A stretch of DNA of 42,165 nucleotides, taken from NCBI RefSeq assembly GCF_014322765.1, contig NZ_JAASTZ010000022.1:1-42165 (forward strand), given 5' to 3'. Below, one piece after another: positions 1 to 8,562 of this stretch (position 1 is the first letter of the stretch; each line of letters starts with the position of its first letter). The notes beneath the pieces were generated by a model. The model was not told the origin of the DNA. It did not search any database and saw only the letters and a list, made by a program, of their open reading frames with translations. A program made the position numbers and the translations under genes. The stretch is from Listeria immobilis. GTDB lineage: Bacteria; Bacillota; Bacilli; Lactobacillales; Listeriaceae.

Positions 1-460
1 TTTGACACTTGGGTTTTCTTTCTTTTATTTTATCATTTTTTCTCTAACCCTGGGTCTACTTTTATTGTACTATGTCAGCTATAACTATCTGTGTGTAAGG
101 GTAAAAAACTAGAGGCACCATGGATTGATGAAGATCTTTTTTATCTTAGGAAAAAATTTCATTCGCTTGAAAAAATCAGCGGTACCAAAATCGACACGAT
201 AATAGTGCGAAATAAAAACATCCTTTTCGATCACCTAATCAAGGAAAAAAGTAATCAACTAATCACATTTCCGGGACTATGATATGAACCTTATACAAGT
301 ATCACTACCTTTACATTTGGATAGGGGGTGTGTTTTAAGGAATTAAACATACCATATATATCAGGAAAATTGATTTTTTGTTTGGTATTCATTTTCGTGG
401 AATTGGCATAGTTTAAAACAAGATGGCTCTGCAAACTAATAAATTATTTCCAGTGAAATC
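1..460. other. Non-coding stretch, no supported gene
   Basis: AT-rich sequence downstream of the MMPL gene. The longest open frame (91-282, GTG start) has no ribosome binding site and no recognisable motif. A TTGACA lies at 2-7 but the matching -10 is poor. I see no RNA gene or repeat here. Confidence 0.5.
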
Positions 461-497
461 AAAAACCGCACTTCTTTAAAAGGAAATGCGGCTTTTT
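461..497 (-). terminator. Intrinsic terminator after the MMPL transporter gene
   Basis: The stem ACCGCA/TGCGG(C)T is extended by an inner CTTCTTT/AAAGGAA-like pairing and flanked by an A run on the left and a T run on the right, so it can act on both strands. It lies 9 bases past the stop of the minus-strand MMPL gene. Confidence 0.75.
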
Positions 498-505
498 ATT
501 GGTTG

Positions 506-3500
506 TTATTTTTTTGGTGGGACGTTTTCTTGATGGTCTCCTTTTCTTGTAATGAATGGCCACCAGTTACCACGACCGAAAAGTTTTACCATAACTGGAA
601 CGAACAATGGTAAAATAACGATGGCATAAAGGATAAGCCCGATTAGAACTACTGTTGCAATTTCTAATAGCGAAAGAACACCAGCTGGCATCATTGCGGC
701 AAATGTTCCACCAAGAATAATGACTGCCGAGAAAATGACGCCTCCCATGTTTTTCATCGCTTTTATCATTCGTTCACGAACCGAAAGTCCATTATATTCG
801 TTAAATCGGGACATTAAGAATATGGAATAATCAATCCCAAGTGCGACTAGAACAACAAATCCAAAGAATGGAGTTGCCCAAGTAAGTCCACTATAGCCTA
901 GGATTCGCATGAAGATAATTTCTGCAAAACCAAGGGCTGCGAAATAAGTTAATACGAGTGAGGCGATTAAATAAAGTGGCATTACTAGAGAACGTAATAC
1001 AATAACTAAAGTAATAAATACACTTGCCAAAACAATGATCAGTACTAAATGATAGTCGGCGGTGGACATATCACGTGTATCATAATTAGCGCTCGTCATC
1101 CCGCCAATCCCAATTTTAGCATTTTCAAGTTTAGTTCCTTTTGTGCTGGCTGCTAACTGCTCATTAATATCATCTATTGAATCCATTGCTTCATTAGAAT
1201 ATGGATTTTTTGTTAATACAACATTAATTGTTGCTAGTTTGCCGTCATCAGAAATATATTGATCTAATACTTTTTGAAAATCTTCATTTTTTAGTAGTTC
1301 ATCTGGAACATAAATTCCGGAACTTGCATACGGCACATTGGACCAATCATTGATAAGACCATTTGCAGTATTTAAACCACTTTGTACTTTGCCTAAACCG
1401 TCTGCTCCAGAGGTTAAGCCACTCGTAAGTTCACCCATCTGCCCACTAATTCCAGAAAATCCATCTTTTAGTGCGCCTTGTCCAGCAGCAATTTGACTTA
1501 AAGCGGTCGATATTTCGGGCATTTTAGCAACAACTTGACTTTGACCATCTGCGGCTTGATTTAACCCTTGTTCCAATTGATCAAGTCCTGTTTCTATTTG
1601 GCTAAGACCGGAATTAAATGCACTTAGACCACTAGAAATTTGTTTTGATTGTTCATTTAATTGGGCCATTGCAGTAGCCAATTGTTGGATACCTTGATTT
1701 AGCTCGGTCATTTTTGTTTGTAGTGTAGCCATTTGGTTATCGGCGGCAGTTTTAAGTTCAGTGCCAGCAGTTTGTAAGCCTTGTATATTTGCGGCTAGTT
1801 GTTGGAACTTAGGATCATTGCTAATTTCTGGATGTGCCGCAGCGAAGGTTTGGAAGGAATCTGCAATTTGTTTAAACTGCGCTTCTAATTTAGATGTATC
1901 AATTGCTTCTGCATTTGGATCTGTGAAACTATTTAGCTGATCTGCTACACTTTGGAGATTTTTTTGAATTTCTACATAACCAGCTTGAATTTGAGTCTCG
2001 CCATCTTGTAGTGCAGTGAGTTGTGTTTTTGCATCTGATATGCCTTGTTTTAGGTCACCTGCTCCACTTGCTCCGCTTTCAATACCTGTTTGAATTTGTG
2101 TAAGAGCGGTTTGGAGTTGTGTGATACCTTGTTGAGTTGCGACGGTACCTTGCTGTAAATCACTAACACCTTCCACTGCCTGATTTAACGCTGGTTCCGA
2201 TTTTTTTAGTTCGGAGCTAGCTGAATCAAGCCCTTCCTTCACTTGTCCAACACCATCTGTTGCTTGATTGACACCGTTATTTACTTGACCGGCTTGGTTG
2301 TTAATGTAGATATCATCCACACGTTTCCCTGCTGGTCGTGAAGCACTCATAACCATATCGACACCTTTTAAATGTGATAAATCTGCTGAAATTTTTTCAA
2401 TTTGAGCAATATAATCTGTTGTCCGCATATTATCATCATTTTCAATAAAGATTTGCGTCGGTGCTACTTGCCCTGCTCCAAAACTATCTGAAACAATTTC
2501 AAATCCTTTTTTTGATGGATATTTATCACTAATTTCATCTAATGAGTTAAATGATTCTGTTCCTGTGTGAAGTAATATTGGAGGTAAAGTAATGGCTGCC
2601 ACGATAAGTAATGCTATCCAAGGTCTTGCAAATGCGAATTTACCAGCAGCTCCCCAAACTTTATTTTCTTTATGACTAATATTTTTATTTAATGGCCAGA
2701 ATAAATGGGTTCCTAGTGTACTCATGAAAAATGGCACGAGTGTATAGAGTGAGGCCAGTAAGACGATAATACCAACGCCAACTGCTACAGCGGAACGATA
2801 TAAATCAAACTGCACAAAATAAAGAGAAGTAAATGCCACGAGCACAGCTACCCCACTATAGATGACTGTTTTTCCAGCTGTACGATAAGTTGCATGAACA
2901 GCTTCTTGCGGATTTAACCCTGTGCCCATTTCTTCTTTAAAGCGACTCATTAAGAGAATACAATAATCCGTTCCTATTCCAAACATAATACAAACCATAA
3001 ATATTTGTGTATATGTAGAAACAGGGAAACTAAATAGGTCGATTAAAAAAGCAACGGAACTTTGAGCTACGAGATAACTTATGCCAACTGTGATAAGTGG
3101 AATAAATGGTGCTACTGCTGAACGAAATACAAGAAATAGTACGACAAGAATAAAGACAACAGTAATTCCTTCTGTTTTATGTAAGCCATCTTCTGAACCT
3201 TGTATAACGTCCTCTTGAATTAATTTATTCCCAGTTAAATAACTATCCATTCCTTGGATATCCATTTTTTTATCTAATGCCTTACGAATGCTCTTAACAG
3301 AAGCTTCTGAGTCATCCACTGTTAAAGTAGCCACCATTGTTTTTCCGTCTTTTGATAAGAATTTTTCTTTTAATTCTGGCTGGTTAAAACTAGATAAAAC
3401 GTTGGTTACATGGAGCGCTTCTTTATCTTTATCAATGGAGTCCAATGATTTTTCGATATGCTTTAAATCAGTCCCAGTTAATTTATGATCCGCATTATAG

Positions 3501-3706
3501 ACTGCTATATAGGCCGAACCTTTTTCATCAGGATTATGTTTCTTTTGCATTTCTGTAGCTAGTGAAGACGGATAGCCATCAGGTAATTTTAGCTCCCCTT
3601 TTTCACGTACTAAATCTGCCATGGGCGGCGCAACTAGCATTAATACAACAGCTGCCACAAGCCAAAAAGCCAAAATAGCCCATCGTAGTTTTAAAACCCA
3701 TTTCAT
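506..3706 (-). CDS. MMPL/RND-family membrane transporter with long coiled-coil loop
   Basis: A 1066-residue polytopic membrane protein of the MMPL (YdfJ/YdgH-like) branch of the RND superfamily, expected to export lipids, drugs or peptides using the proton gradient. TM1 is at about residues 8-28. The first MMPL helix bundle spans about 180-345 and includes GIGTDY (243-248) followed by LLMSRF; the second bundle near the C-terminus repeats this as LGIDYSIFLMSRF. Between the bundles, about residues 465-800, is a very long extracytoplasmic region rich in Q, A, T, G and L with heptad-like GLxQLxxGL repeats, so most of it should be coiled coil. ATG start with AAGGAGAG upstream. It follows the MarR gene after 15 bases, so the two form an operon and MarR probably controls it. 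Substrate unknown. Confidence 0.9.
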   Translation of the reverse strand: MKWVLKLRWAILAFWLVAAVVLMLVAPPMADLVREKGELKLPDGYPSSLATEMQKKHNPDEKGSAYIAVYNADHKLTGTDLKHIEKSLDSIDKDKEALHVTNVLSSFNQPELKEKFLSKDGKTMVATLTVDDSEASVKSIRKALDKKMDIQGMDSYLTGNKLIQEDVIQGSEDGLHKTEGITVVFILVVLFLVFRSAVAPFIPLITVGISYLVAQSSVAFLIDLFSFPVSTYTQIFMVCIMFGIGTDYCILLMSRFKEEMGTGLNPQEAVHATYRTAGKTVIYSGVAVLVAFTSLYFVQFDLYRSAVAVGVGIIVLLASLYTLVPFFMSTLGTHLFWPLNKNISHKENKVWGAAGKFAFARPWIALLIVAAITLPPILLHTGTESFNSLDEISDKYPSKKGFEIVSDSFGAGQVAPTQIFIENDDNMRTTDYIAQIEKISADLSHLKGVDMVMSASRPAGKRVDDIYINNQAGQVNNGVNQATDGVGQVKEGLDSASSELKKSEPALNQAVEGVSDLQQGTVATQQGITQLQTALTQIQTGIESGASGAGDLKQGISDAKTQLTALQDGETQIQAGYVEIQKNLQSVADQLNSFTDPNAEAIDTSKLEAQFKQIADSFQTFAAAHPEISNDPKFQQLAANIQGLQTAGTELKTAADNQMATLQTKMTELNQGIQQLATAMAQLNEQSKQISSGLSAFNSGLSQIETGLDQLEQGLNQAADGQSQVVAKMPEISTALSQIAAGQGALKDGFSGISGQMGELTSGLTSGADGLGKVQSGLNTANGLINDWSNVPYASSGIYVPDELLKNEDFQKVLDQYISDDGKLATINVVLTKNPYSNEAMDSIDDINEQLAASTKGTKLENAKIGIGGMTSANYDTRDMSTADYHLVLIIVLASVFITLVIVLRSLVMPLYLIASLVLTYFAALGFAEIIFMRILGYSGLTWATPFFGFVVLVALGIDYSIFLMSRFNEYNGLSVRERMIKAMKNMGGVIFSAVIILGGTFAAMMPAGVLSLLEIATVVLIGLILYAIVILPLFVPVMVKLFGRGNWWPFITRKGDHQENVPPKK

Positions 3707-3721
3707 ACCAAATCTCTCCTT

Positions 3722-4174
3722 TTACATTCTTGTTTGAATGACTGACCTGGTGATTTTTTCATATAGCTTTAAAAATTGTTCGCTCTCTGTTTCTCCTAAA
3801 ATTTCTAACCATTCATTAATAAGGTTTTCCATTTTCTTTTCACATTCTTGATAAACCTCATTTCCTTTTTCGGTGATGGTTAAAACAATTGCTCGCTTAT
3901 CACTTGGATTTTTTGCTCGGATAATATAGCCTTTTTCTTCTAGCTTTTTAAGTTTTGGTGTGACTGCACTTTTATTTACTAATAAAGAAATAGCTATATC
4001 ACTTGCGCTAATTCCATCATTATCAGCAACTTCACGTAAAGCAAAAAATTGCTCGATAGATATATCCGCAGTATTAGTAGAAAGTTCTGATATAACTTGA
4101 TGAATTTGTGTTAATGCAAATATGTATGTTTGTTGATAGCTACGAATCAGTTGTTTTATTTTTTGTTTTTCCAA
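3722..4174 (-). CDS. MarR-family transcriptional regulator
   Basis: A 150-residue winged-helix protein. The recognition region reads SASDIAISLLVNKSAVTPKL (about 55-75), followed by KKLEEKGYIIRAKNPSDKRA, the classic MarR wing with the conserved D-K-R-A. Long N- and C-terminal helices for dimerisation are present. The start is TTG at 4174-4172: AAAGGGGTGA sits 7 bases upstream and no ATG is available there. It is the first gene of a two-gene unit with the MMPL transporter, the usual arrangement for a local repressor of an efflux pump. Ligand not predictable. Confidence 0.92.
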   Translation of the reverse strand: MEKQKIKQLIRSYQQTYIFALTQIHQVISELSTNTADISIEQFFALREVADNDGISASDIAISLLVNKSAVTPKLKKLEEKGYIIRAKNPSDKRAIVLTITEKGNEVYQECEKKMENLINEWLEILGETESEQFLKLYEKITRSVIQTRM

Positions 4175-4203
4175 ATAAAGTTCACCCCTTTAACTATTTT
4201 TTA

Positions 4204-4232
4204 AGTTTAGTATTTTTTACGGATTTAGTCAA
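4204..4232 (-). promoter_or_regulatory. SigA-type promoter of the marR-MMPL operon
   Basis: TTGACT (4227-4232) and TAAACT (4204-4209) on the minus strand with a 17-base spacer, about 30 bases before the TTG start of the MarR gene. No convincing symmetrical operator was seen. Confidence 0.6.
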
Positions 4233-4234
4233 AT

Positions 4235-4313
4235 AAAAAAAACTGCTAAAATGAGTCGGCTCCTAAAAGGTGAATTTTGAGTTTTCCTTTTAAGAACCGC
4301 TTCAAAAAGCAGG
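4235..4313 (-). terminator. Long stem-loop terminator after the ABC permease gene
   Basis: On the minus strand CTGCT...AGCAG brackets an inner CGGTTCTTAAAAGG/CCTTTTAGGAGCCG stem with a 16-base loop, then a run of eight T. It separates the ABC module from the MarR-MMPL module. The two-tier stem is much longer than the other terminators here. Confidence 0.8.
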
Positions 4314-4320
4314 TTTCTCC

Positions 4321-7300
4321 TTATTCTACTGATTTAAGTGCTTCAATCATATCAATTCTTTTTAATTTAATATGCATAACTATCATTACAATAGAAGCGA
4401 AAATTAATGTAAGAATACTAGAAAATAGGTAACTTGTCCAATTAATTGTTGGGCTAAACATCATTTGGTCCACTTCTGCAGTGGTGATAATAAAGCGATG
4501 TAGGAAAAAGCCAAGTACAAAACCGGTGACAATCCCCATCAGTGTCAAAATAATGTTTTCTCTATATACATACATTGTCACTTCTTTTGGATAAAAACCA
4601 AGTACCTTTATGGTTGATAATTCTCTAATGCGTTCTGATACATTGATATTTGTTAAATTATATAATACGACAAAAGCAAGCAATGCAGCAGAAGTGATCA
4701 GTACGACAATAACAATATTTAAGCTATCCAATGTATCTGTCAACATCGAACTTACATTGTTAGAGAATGTTACGTTTAAAATCGATTTACTGTCCACTAA
4801 TTTCTCTGCAAAATCGGTTTCGGTCTTTTGTGAAATGTCATTTAGCATTAATAAATCTAAATTATAAACAGGCTTTTTATCAAAAATTTGCTGATAATAA
4901 GTTGGAGTCATATAAAGGTAGTGCATTGCATAGTTTTCGGTAATCGCACTAACTTTAATGCTAAACTTATCATTTTGCGCATTTTTAACTGTAACTTTAT
5001 CCCCTGGTTTTATATCATATAATTTAGCTAATTTTTCACTAATAATTGCTCCATCGTTTGTTAGTTTTTCAGTTGTATGGCTTGCCCGGTCGCGAAGCAC
5101 AATATAATCAGGTAATTCATTTACATTTTTAGGAACAATAATCGAAAGTGCTTGTGCTGATTGACCAGACTTCACTGCATCCAGATTGGTTTGCGCAAAA
5201 GCCAATTTATTCGCAACATTTGGATCTGCTAAAAGTTCTTGATACGTTTCTTTCGCTGACTTGGGTGCGCTAGTATCTTGATAGATGGCAGCATCATACT
5301 TCATAATCTCCCCATACTGCATTGTGGCAATATCACTAATAGAGTTTCTAAGACCAAAACCTGTCAAAATCAGCGCTGTACAACCTGCTACCCCAAGTAC
5401 CGTCATTAACATCCGCTGCTTATAACGGAAAAGATTACGTGCTGTTACTTTACTTGTAAAATTCATTCGCTGCCAAATAAAATGAATACGTTCTAAGAAA
5501 ATTCTTTTGCCTATTTTTGGTGCTTTCGGGCGCATTAGAGTAGCTGAATTCGCGCGAAGTTCCGCACGACAAGCCACATATGCAGTAAATGTAGTACAAA
5601 GTAGTGCTACAAATAAAGCTAATAGACTGTAACTCCAGTAAAATGCTATGTCTACGGATGGCATTGCATACATTGATTTATAGGCATTAAAAATAATATT
5701 TGGGAAAAACTGGAAACCAATTAAGATTCCTACGACACTTCCAAGCACACTCGCAATGGAACCATAAACAAGATATTTCAAAATGATGCTGCTATTGGAA
5801 TAACCGAATGCTTTTAATGTCCCAATTTGTGTTCTTTGTTCCTCCACCATTCGAGTCATTGTTGTTAAACAAACAAGGGCAGCAATTAAGAAAAAGAAGA
5901 TAGGAAAAGCAGTTGAAAGGGAAGTTAAACGATCTGCATTTTCTTTATACTCGCTATAACCAGGATTATCGTTTCGGTCCAGTACATAATATTTTGGTGA
6001 TTTTAATGCATCTAGTTTTTCTTGACCAATTTGGACATCTTTTTCCGCTTTTGAAAGTTTAGTTTCTGCTTTTTTCTTTTCAGCTGTAAATAAATTGAGA
6101 TTTTTTTCGTATTCAGCTTCTGCAGTATTTAACTTAGTGAGTGCCTGTTGTAATTCAGCTTGTCCTGTTTCTTTTCCAGTAGCTAATTCTTTTTTGGCGG
6201 AAGTAAGTTCTTTCATTCCTGCCTCATATTGTGCCAGCCCTGTTTGATAAGTGGTTTTGGCTGTTTGTAATTCTTGTTTTTTCTGCGCAAGATTTTTAGC
6301 ACCTTGATCTAGTTGTCGTCTGCCAGCATTTAATTCATTTCGCGCAGCTTGATAAACTTGTTCTCCCGCAGCGACCTGTTCAAGTGCTGCATTAAGACTA
6401 GAACGGATTTCAGCATCTGTAATAGTACCGCTGTCGTAATCGTCCATCAAATTATCTAATGTCTCTTTATAATCAGCTTTTTCACTCGCTGATATTTCTA
6501 ATTCTGTTGCAATTTGTTCAAATGAATCTGTTAAAGCTGCTCGGTCTAATTGATAATTAGTTAAATCTGGTTGGCTTAACGCATTTTCTAAAGTTGATCG
6601 TGCAGTTCTTAAATAACCATTAACACTGTTTAAAAGGATATTGTTATCTTCCCATACAGCTTGATTATCATTTAGCTCTTCTTCTGCTTGTAAAAGTGCT
6701 TCTTCTCCGTCGGTAATTTGGATTTTAGCCGCAGTAAGTTTTGTATTGGCATTAGCAAGTTCCTGTTCTCCAGCAGTAATTTCTGCCTCACCTTGCTTGA
6801 TTTTAGCCTCGTAACTTGCTTTAGCGGCATTATACTCTGAAAAACCCGTATCGATTTGTGCTTTTGCGTCTGCTAATTTAGCTTCATTTGCTTGCAGTTC
6901 AGCTCTAGTTTTATTAATATCATTTGTTGCATCGTCCAGTTTCTTTTGTTCTGTTTGTTTAATTTTAGCTAAGCGATTTGCTGGTTGTTCTTGAAGTGCC
7001 TTTTCAATATTTGCCTTGTCTTTTTTCTCTGTGGAAATATATGTATCACTAAAAGCTTTTTGGGAGGCTAAATTTTGAAATGTTATATTGGCAACTGTAT
7101 ATTCTGGCAAATCAAAATCTTGTTCTGGAATGACACCAAAAGCATCTGTTTTTCCTTTACCAACAGTACTTGAGCCACGTTCAGATTTTTGAATGTAAGC
7201 AGGTGACTGAACAAAACCAACCACTTTATAAGTTGATTTAGCTAATGTATTAGTTAATTCATCCCCGCTACTATCCACAAAAGTTACTTTATCGCCAAGT

Positions 7301-7731
7301 TTTACATTTTGGTGAATCGCTTTATTGTTATCCAGTGCAATTTCTCCAGATTTTTCTGGTAAATGTCCACTTATCACTTTGTATTTGTTTAAGTTTGCTT
7401 TTTCTGATAAGGAATATAATTTAGTTACTATATTTTTATCTTTCATCAGTGTATCTGCCGTATAGCCAAGTTCCACTTCTTCTACACCTGAAATTGATTC
7501 TAATGCTTCTTTATCTGATTTATCTATGCCATAGGTGGATTGTACACGAAAATTTGCTAACTCATATTTCTGAAAATAATTATCAGCAGTTAAAAGCATG
7601 TCTGGCCCTGTCGCTTTAAGTCCGGAGAAAAAAGCAACCCCAAGCATAATCAACATAAAAATTGAGATAAAGCGGCTTTTCGAACGCCAAATTTCACGGA
7701 AAATGTCTTTCCATAATGCTGTACGTTTCAC
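4321..7731 (-). CDS. FtsX-type ABC transporter permease with long coiled-coil insert
   Basis: A 1136-residue membrane protein with one N-terminal TM (about 18-38) and two FtsX-like domains: the first begins near residue 620 with a TM followed by EEQRTQIGTLKAFGYS, the second near the C-terminus contains SERIRELSTIKVLGF. Between the N-terminal globular (MacB_PCD-like) part and the first FtsX domain, residues about 265-590, lies a long heptad region rich in A, K, E, L and Q, an extracytoplasmic coiled coil. The start is GTG at 7731-7729 with AAAGGAG 7 bases upstream, 13 bases after the ATPase stop, so the two are co-transcribed. Such permeases usually do mechanotransmission or export of peptides and lipids rather than import. 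Specific substrate unknown. Confidence 0.9.
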   Translation of the reverse strand: MKRTALWKDIFREIWRSKSRFISIFMLIMLGVAFFSGLKATGPDMLLTADNYFQKYELANFRVQSTYGIDKSDKEALESISGVEEVELGYTADTLMKDKNIVTKLYSLSEKANLNKYKVISGHLPEKSGEIALDNNKAIHQNVKLGDKVTFVDSSGDELTNTLAKSTYKVVGFVQSPAYIQKSERGSSTVGKGKTDAFGVIPEQDFDLPEYTVANITFQNLASQKAFSDTYISTEKKDKANIEKALQEQPANRLAKIKQTEQKKLDDATNDINKTRAELQANEAKLADAKAQIDTGFSEYNAAKASYEAKIKQGEAEITAGEQELANANTKLTAAKIQITDGEEALLQAEEELNDNQAVWEDNNILLNSVNGYLRTARSTLENALSQPDLTNYQLDRAALTDSFEQIATELEISASEKADYKETLDNLMDDYDSGTITDAEIRSSLNAALEQVAAGEQVYQAARNELNAGRRQLDQGAKNLAQKKQELQTAKTTYQTGLAQYEAGMKELTSAKKELATGKETGQAELQQALTKLNTAEAEYEKNLNLFTAEKKKAETKLSKAEKDVQIGQEKLDALKSPKYYVLDRNDNPGYSEYKENADRLTSLSTAFPIFFFLIAALVCLTTMTRMVEEQRTQIGTLKAFGYSNSSIILKYLVYGSIASVLGSVVGILIGFQFFPNIIFNAYKSMYAMPSVDIAFYWSYSLLALFVALLCTTFTAYVACRAELRANSATLMRPKAPKIGKRIFLERIHFIWQRMNFTSKVTARNLFRYKQRMLMTVLGVAGCTALILTGFGLRNSISDIATMQYGEIMKYDAAIYQDTSAPKSAKETYQELLADPNVANKLAFAQTNLDAVKSGQSAQALSIIVPKNVNELPDYIVLRDRASHTTEKLTNDGAIISEKLAKLYDIKPGDKVTVKNAQNDKFSIKVSAITENYAMHYLYMTPTYYQQIFDKKPVYNLDLLMLNDISQKTETDFAEKLVDSKSILNVTFSNNVSSMLTDTLDSLNIVIVVLITSAALLAFVVLYNLTNINVSERIRELSTIKVLGFYPKEVTMYVYRENIILTLMGIVTGFVLGFFLHRFIITTAEVDQMMFSPTINWTSYLFSSILTLIFASIVMIVMHIKLKRIDMIEALKSVE

Positions 7732-7744
7732 TAGTTGCTCCTTT

Positions 7745-8446
7745 CTACCATTCTAAGTCATTAATAGACATTGGTTCCGGGTTTTCTTTAATACTTCGAA
7801 CTTTTGCATTATTAATTTCGATGATTCGGTCCGCGATAGGAGTTATTGCTGTATTATGAGTAATGATAATAACTGTAGTACCCGTGTTTTTACAGGTTTC
7901 TTGGAGCAGCTTTAAAACTGATTTTCCCGTATCATAATCTAGTGCGCCTGTTGGTTCATCACAAAGTAATAATTTAGGAGCTTTTGCAAGAGCCCTAGCG
8001 ATAGCCACCCGTTGTTGCTCTCCACCAGAAAGTTGTGCGGGAAAATTATTTAAACGATGACTTAAGCCGACTTGTGTTAAAACTGTCTCCGCATCTAAAG
8101 CATTGGGTGCAATTTGAGCAGCTAATTCCACATTTTCTTTGGCAGTTAAATTCGGTACTAAATTATAAAACTGAAAAACAAAACCAACATCTGTTCGGCG
8201 ATATTTGGTTAATTGTTTTGTGTTATACTGAGCAATATCTTGGTTATCAACCATAATTTTGCCCTCACTGGCGTTGTCCATTCCTCCTAAAATATTTAGA
8301 ACAGTAGATTTACCTGCACCAGAAGGACCAACAATAATAACTAATTCCCCTTTTTTTATTCCAAAGTTTATTTTGTCATTTGCTGTAACAACATTCTCAC
8401 CCATTTGGTAGTATTTGGATACATCTTTCATTTCTACATAGGTCAT
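7745..8446 (-). CDS. ABC transporter ATP-binding protein (MacB/LolD type)
   Basis: A 233-residue cytoplasmic ATPase with all motifs: Walker [10 protein letters not shown] (40-48), Q-loop Gln92, signature LSGGEQQR (139-146), Walker B LLLCDEP (159-165) and a switch His in the IIITHN segment. The close match to the MacB/LolD/FtsE group fits the FtsX-type permease encoded 13 bases downstream; together they form a complete transporter as a homodimeric ATPase plus giant permease. Expressed from its own promoter upstream (8481-8510). No regulator lies between this pair and pheT, so control may be constitutive or by a distant system. Confidence 0.95.
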   Translation of the reverse strand: MTYVEMKDVSKYYQMGENVVTANDKINFGIKKGELVIIVGPSGAGKSTVLNILGGMDNASEGKIMVDNQDIAQYNTKQLTKYRRTDVGFVFQFYNLVPNLTAKENVELAAQIAPNALDAETVLTQVGLSHRLNNFPAQLSGGEQQRVAIARALAKAPKLLLCDEPTGALDYDTGKSVLKLLQETCKNTGTTVIIITHNTAITPIADRIIEINNAKVRSIKENPEPMSINDLEW

Positions 8447-8480
8447 TTTTCCCGTCCTTTACTTTGTGCCATATTTAATT

Positions 8481-8510
8481 ATTATATCATGCACTAATTC
8501 ATTAAGTGAA
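8481..8510 (-). promoter_or_regulatory. Promoter of the ABC transporter operon, extended -10
   Basis: Minus-strand TATAAT (8481-8486) preceded by TGA (extended -10), with TTCACT (8505-8510) 18 bases upstream. It lies about 35 bases before the ATPase start. Confidence 0.55.
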
Positions 8511-8513
8511 GTT

Positions 8514-8553
8514 AAAAAATTAACCTGTAAGAAAATTGTTTCTCACAGGTTAA
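8514..8553 (-). terminator. Intrinsic terminator of pheST
   Basis: Near-perfect 15-base stem TTAACCTGTGAGAAA / TTTCTTACAGGTTAA (8520-8553) with a 4-base loop, followed on the minus strand by a T run (A run at 8514-8519 on the plus strand). It lies 9 bases after the pheT stop. Confidence 0.9.
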
Positions 8554-8562
8554 CTTGGATAA

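Noticed and set aside
91-282. Open frame of 63 codons with GTG start
   Set aside because: No ribosome binding site, no motif and ordinary AT-rich composition; most likely chance.
1-460. Possible promoter TTGACA at 2-7 and a SigB-like GTTTGG...TGGAAT near 380-405
   Set aside because: The -10 partner is poor for the first; the second deviates from the SigB consensus and leads to no gene.
3722-4232. MarR operator around the promoter (AACTAT...AAGTT-type repeat)
   Set aside because: The symmetry is weak and could arise by chance in AT-rich DNA.
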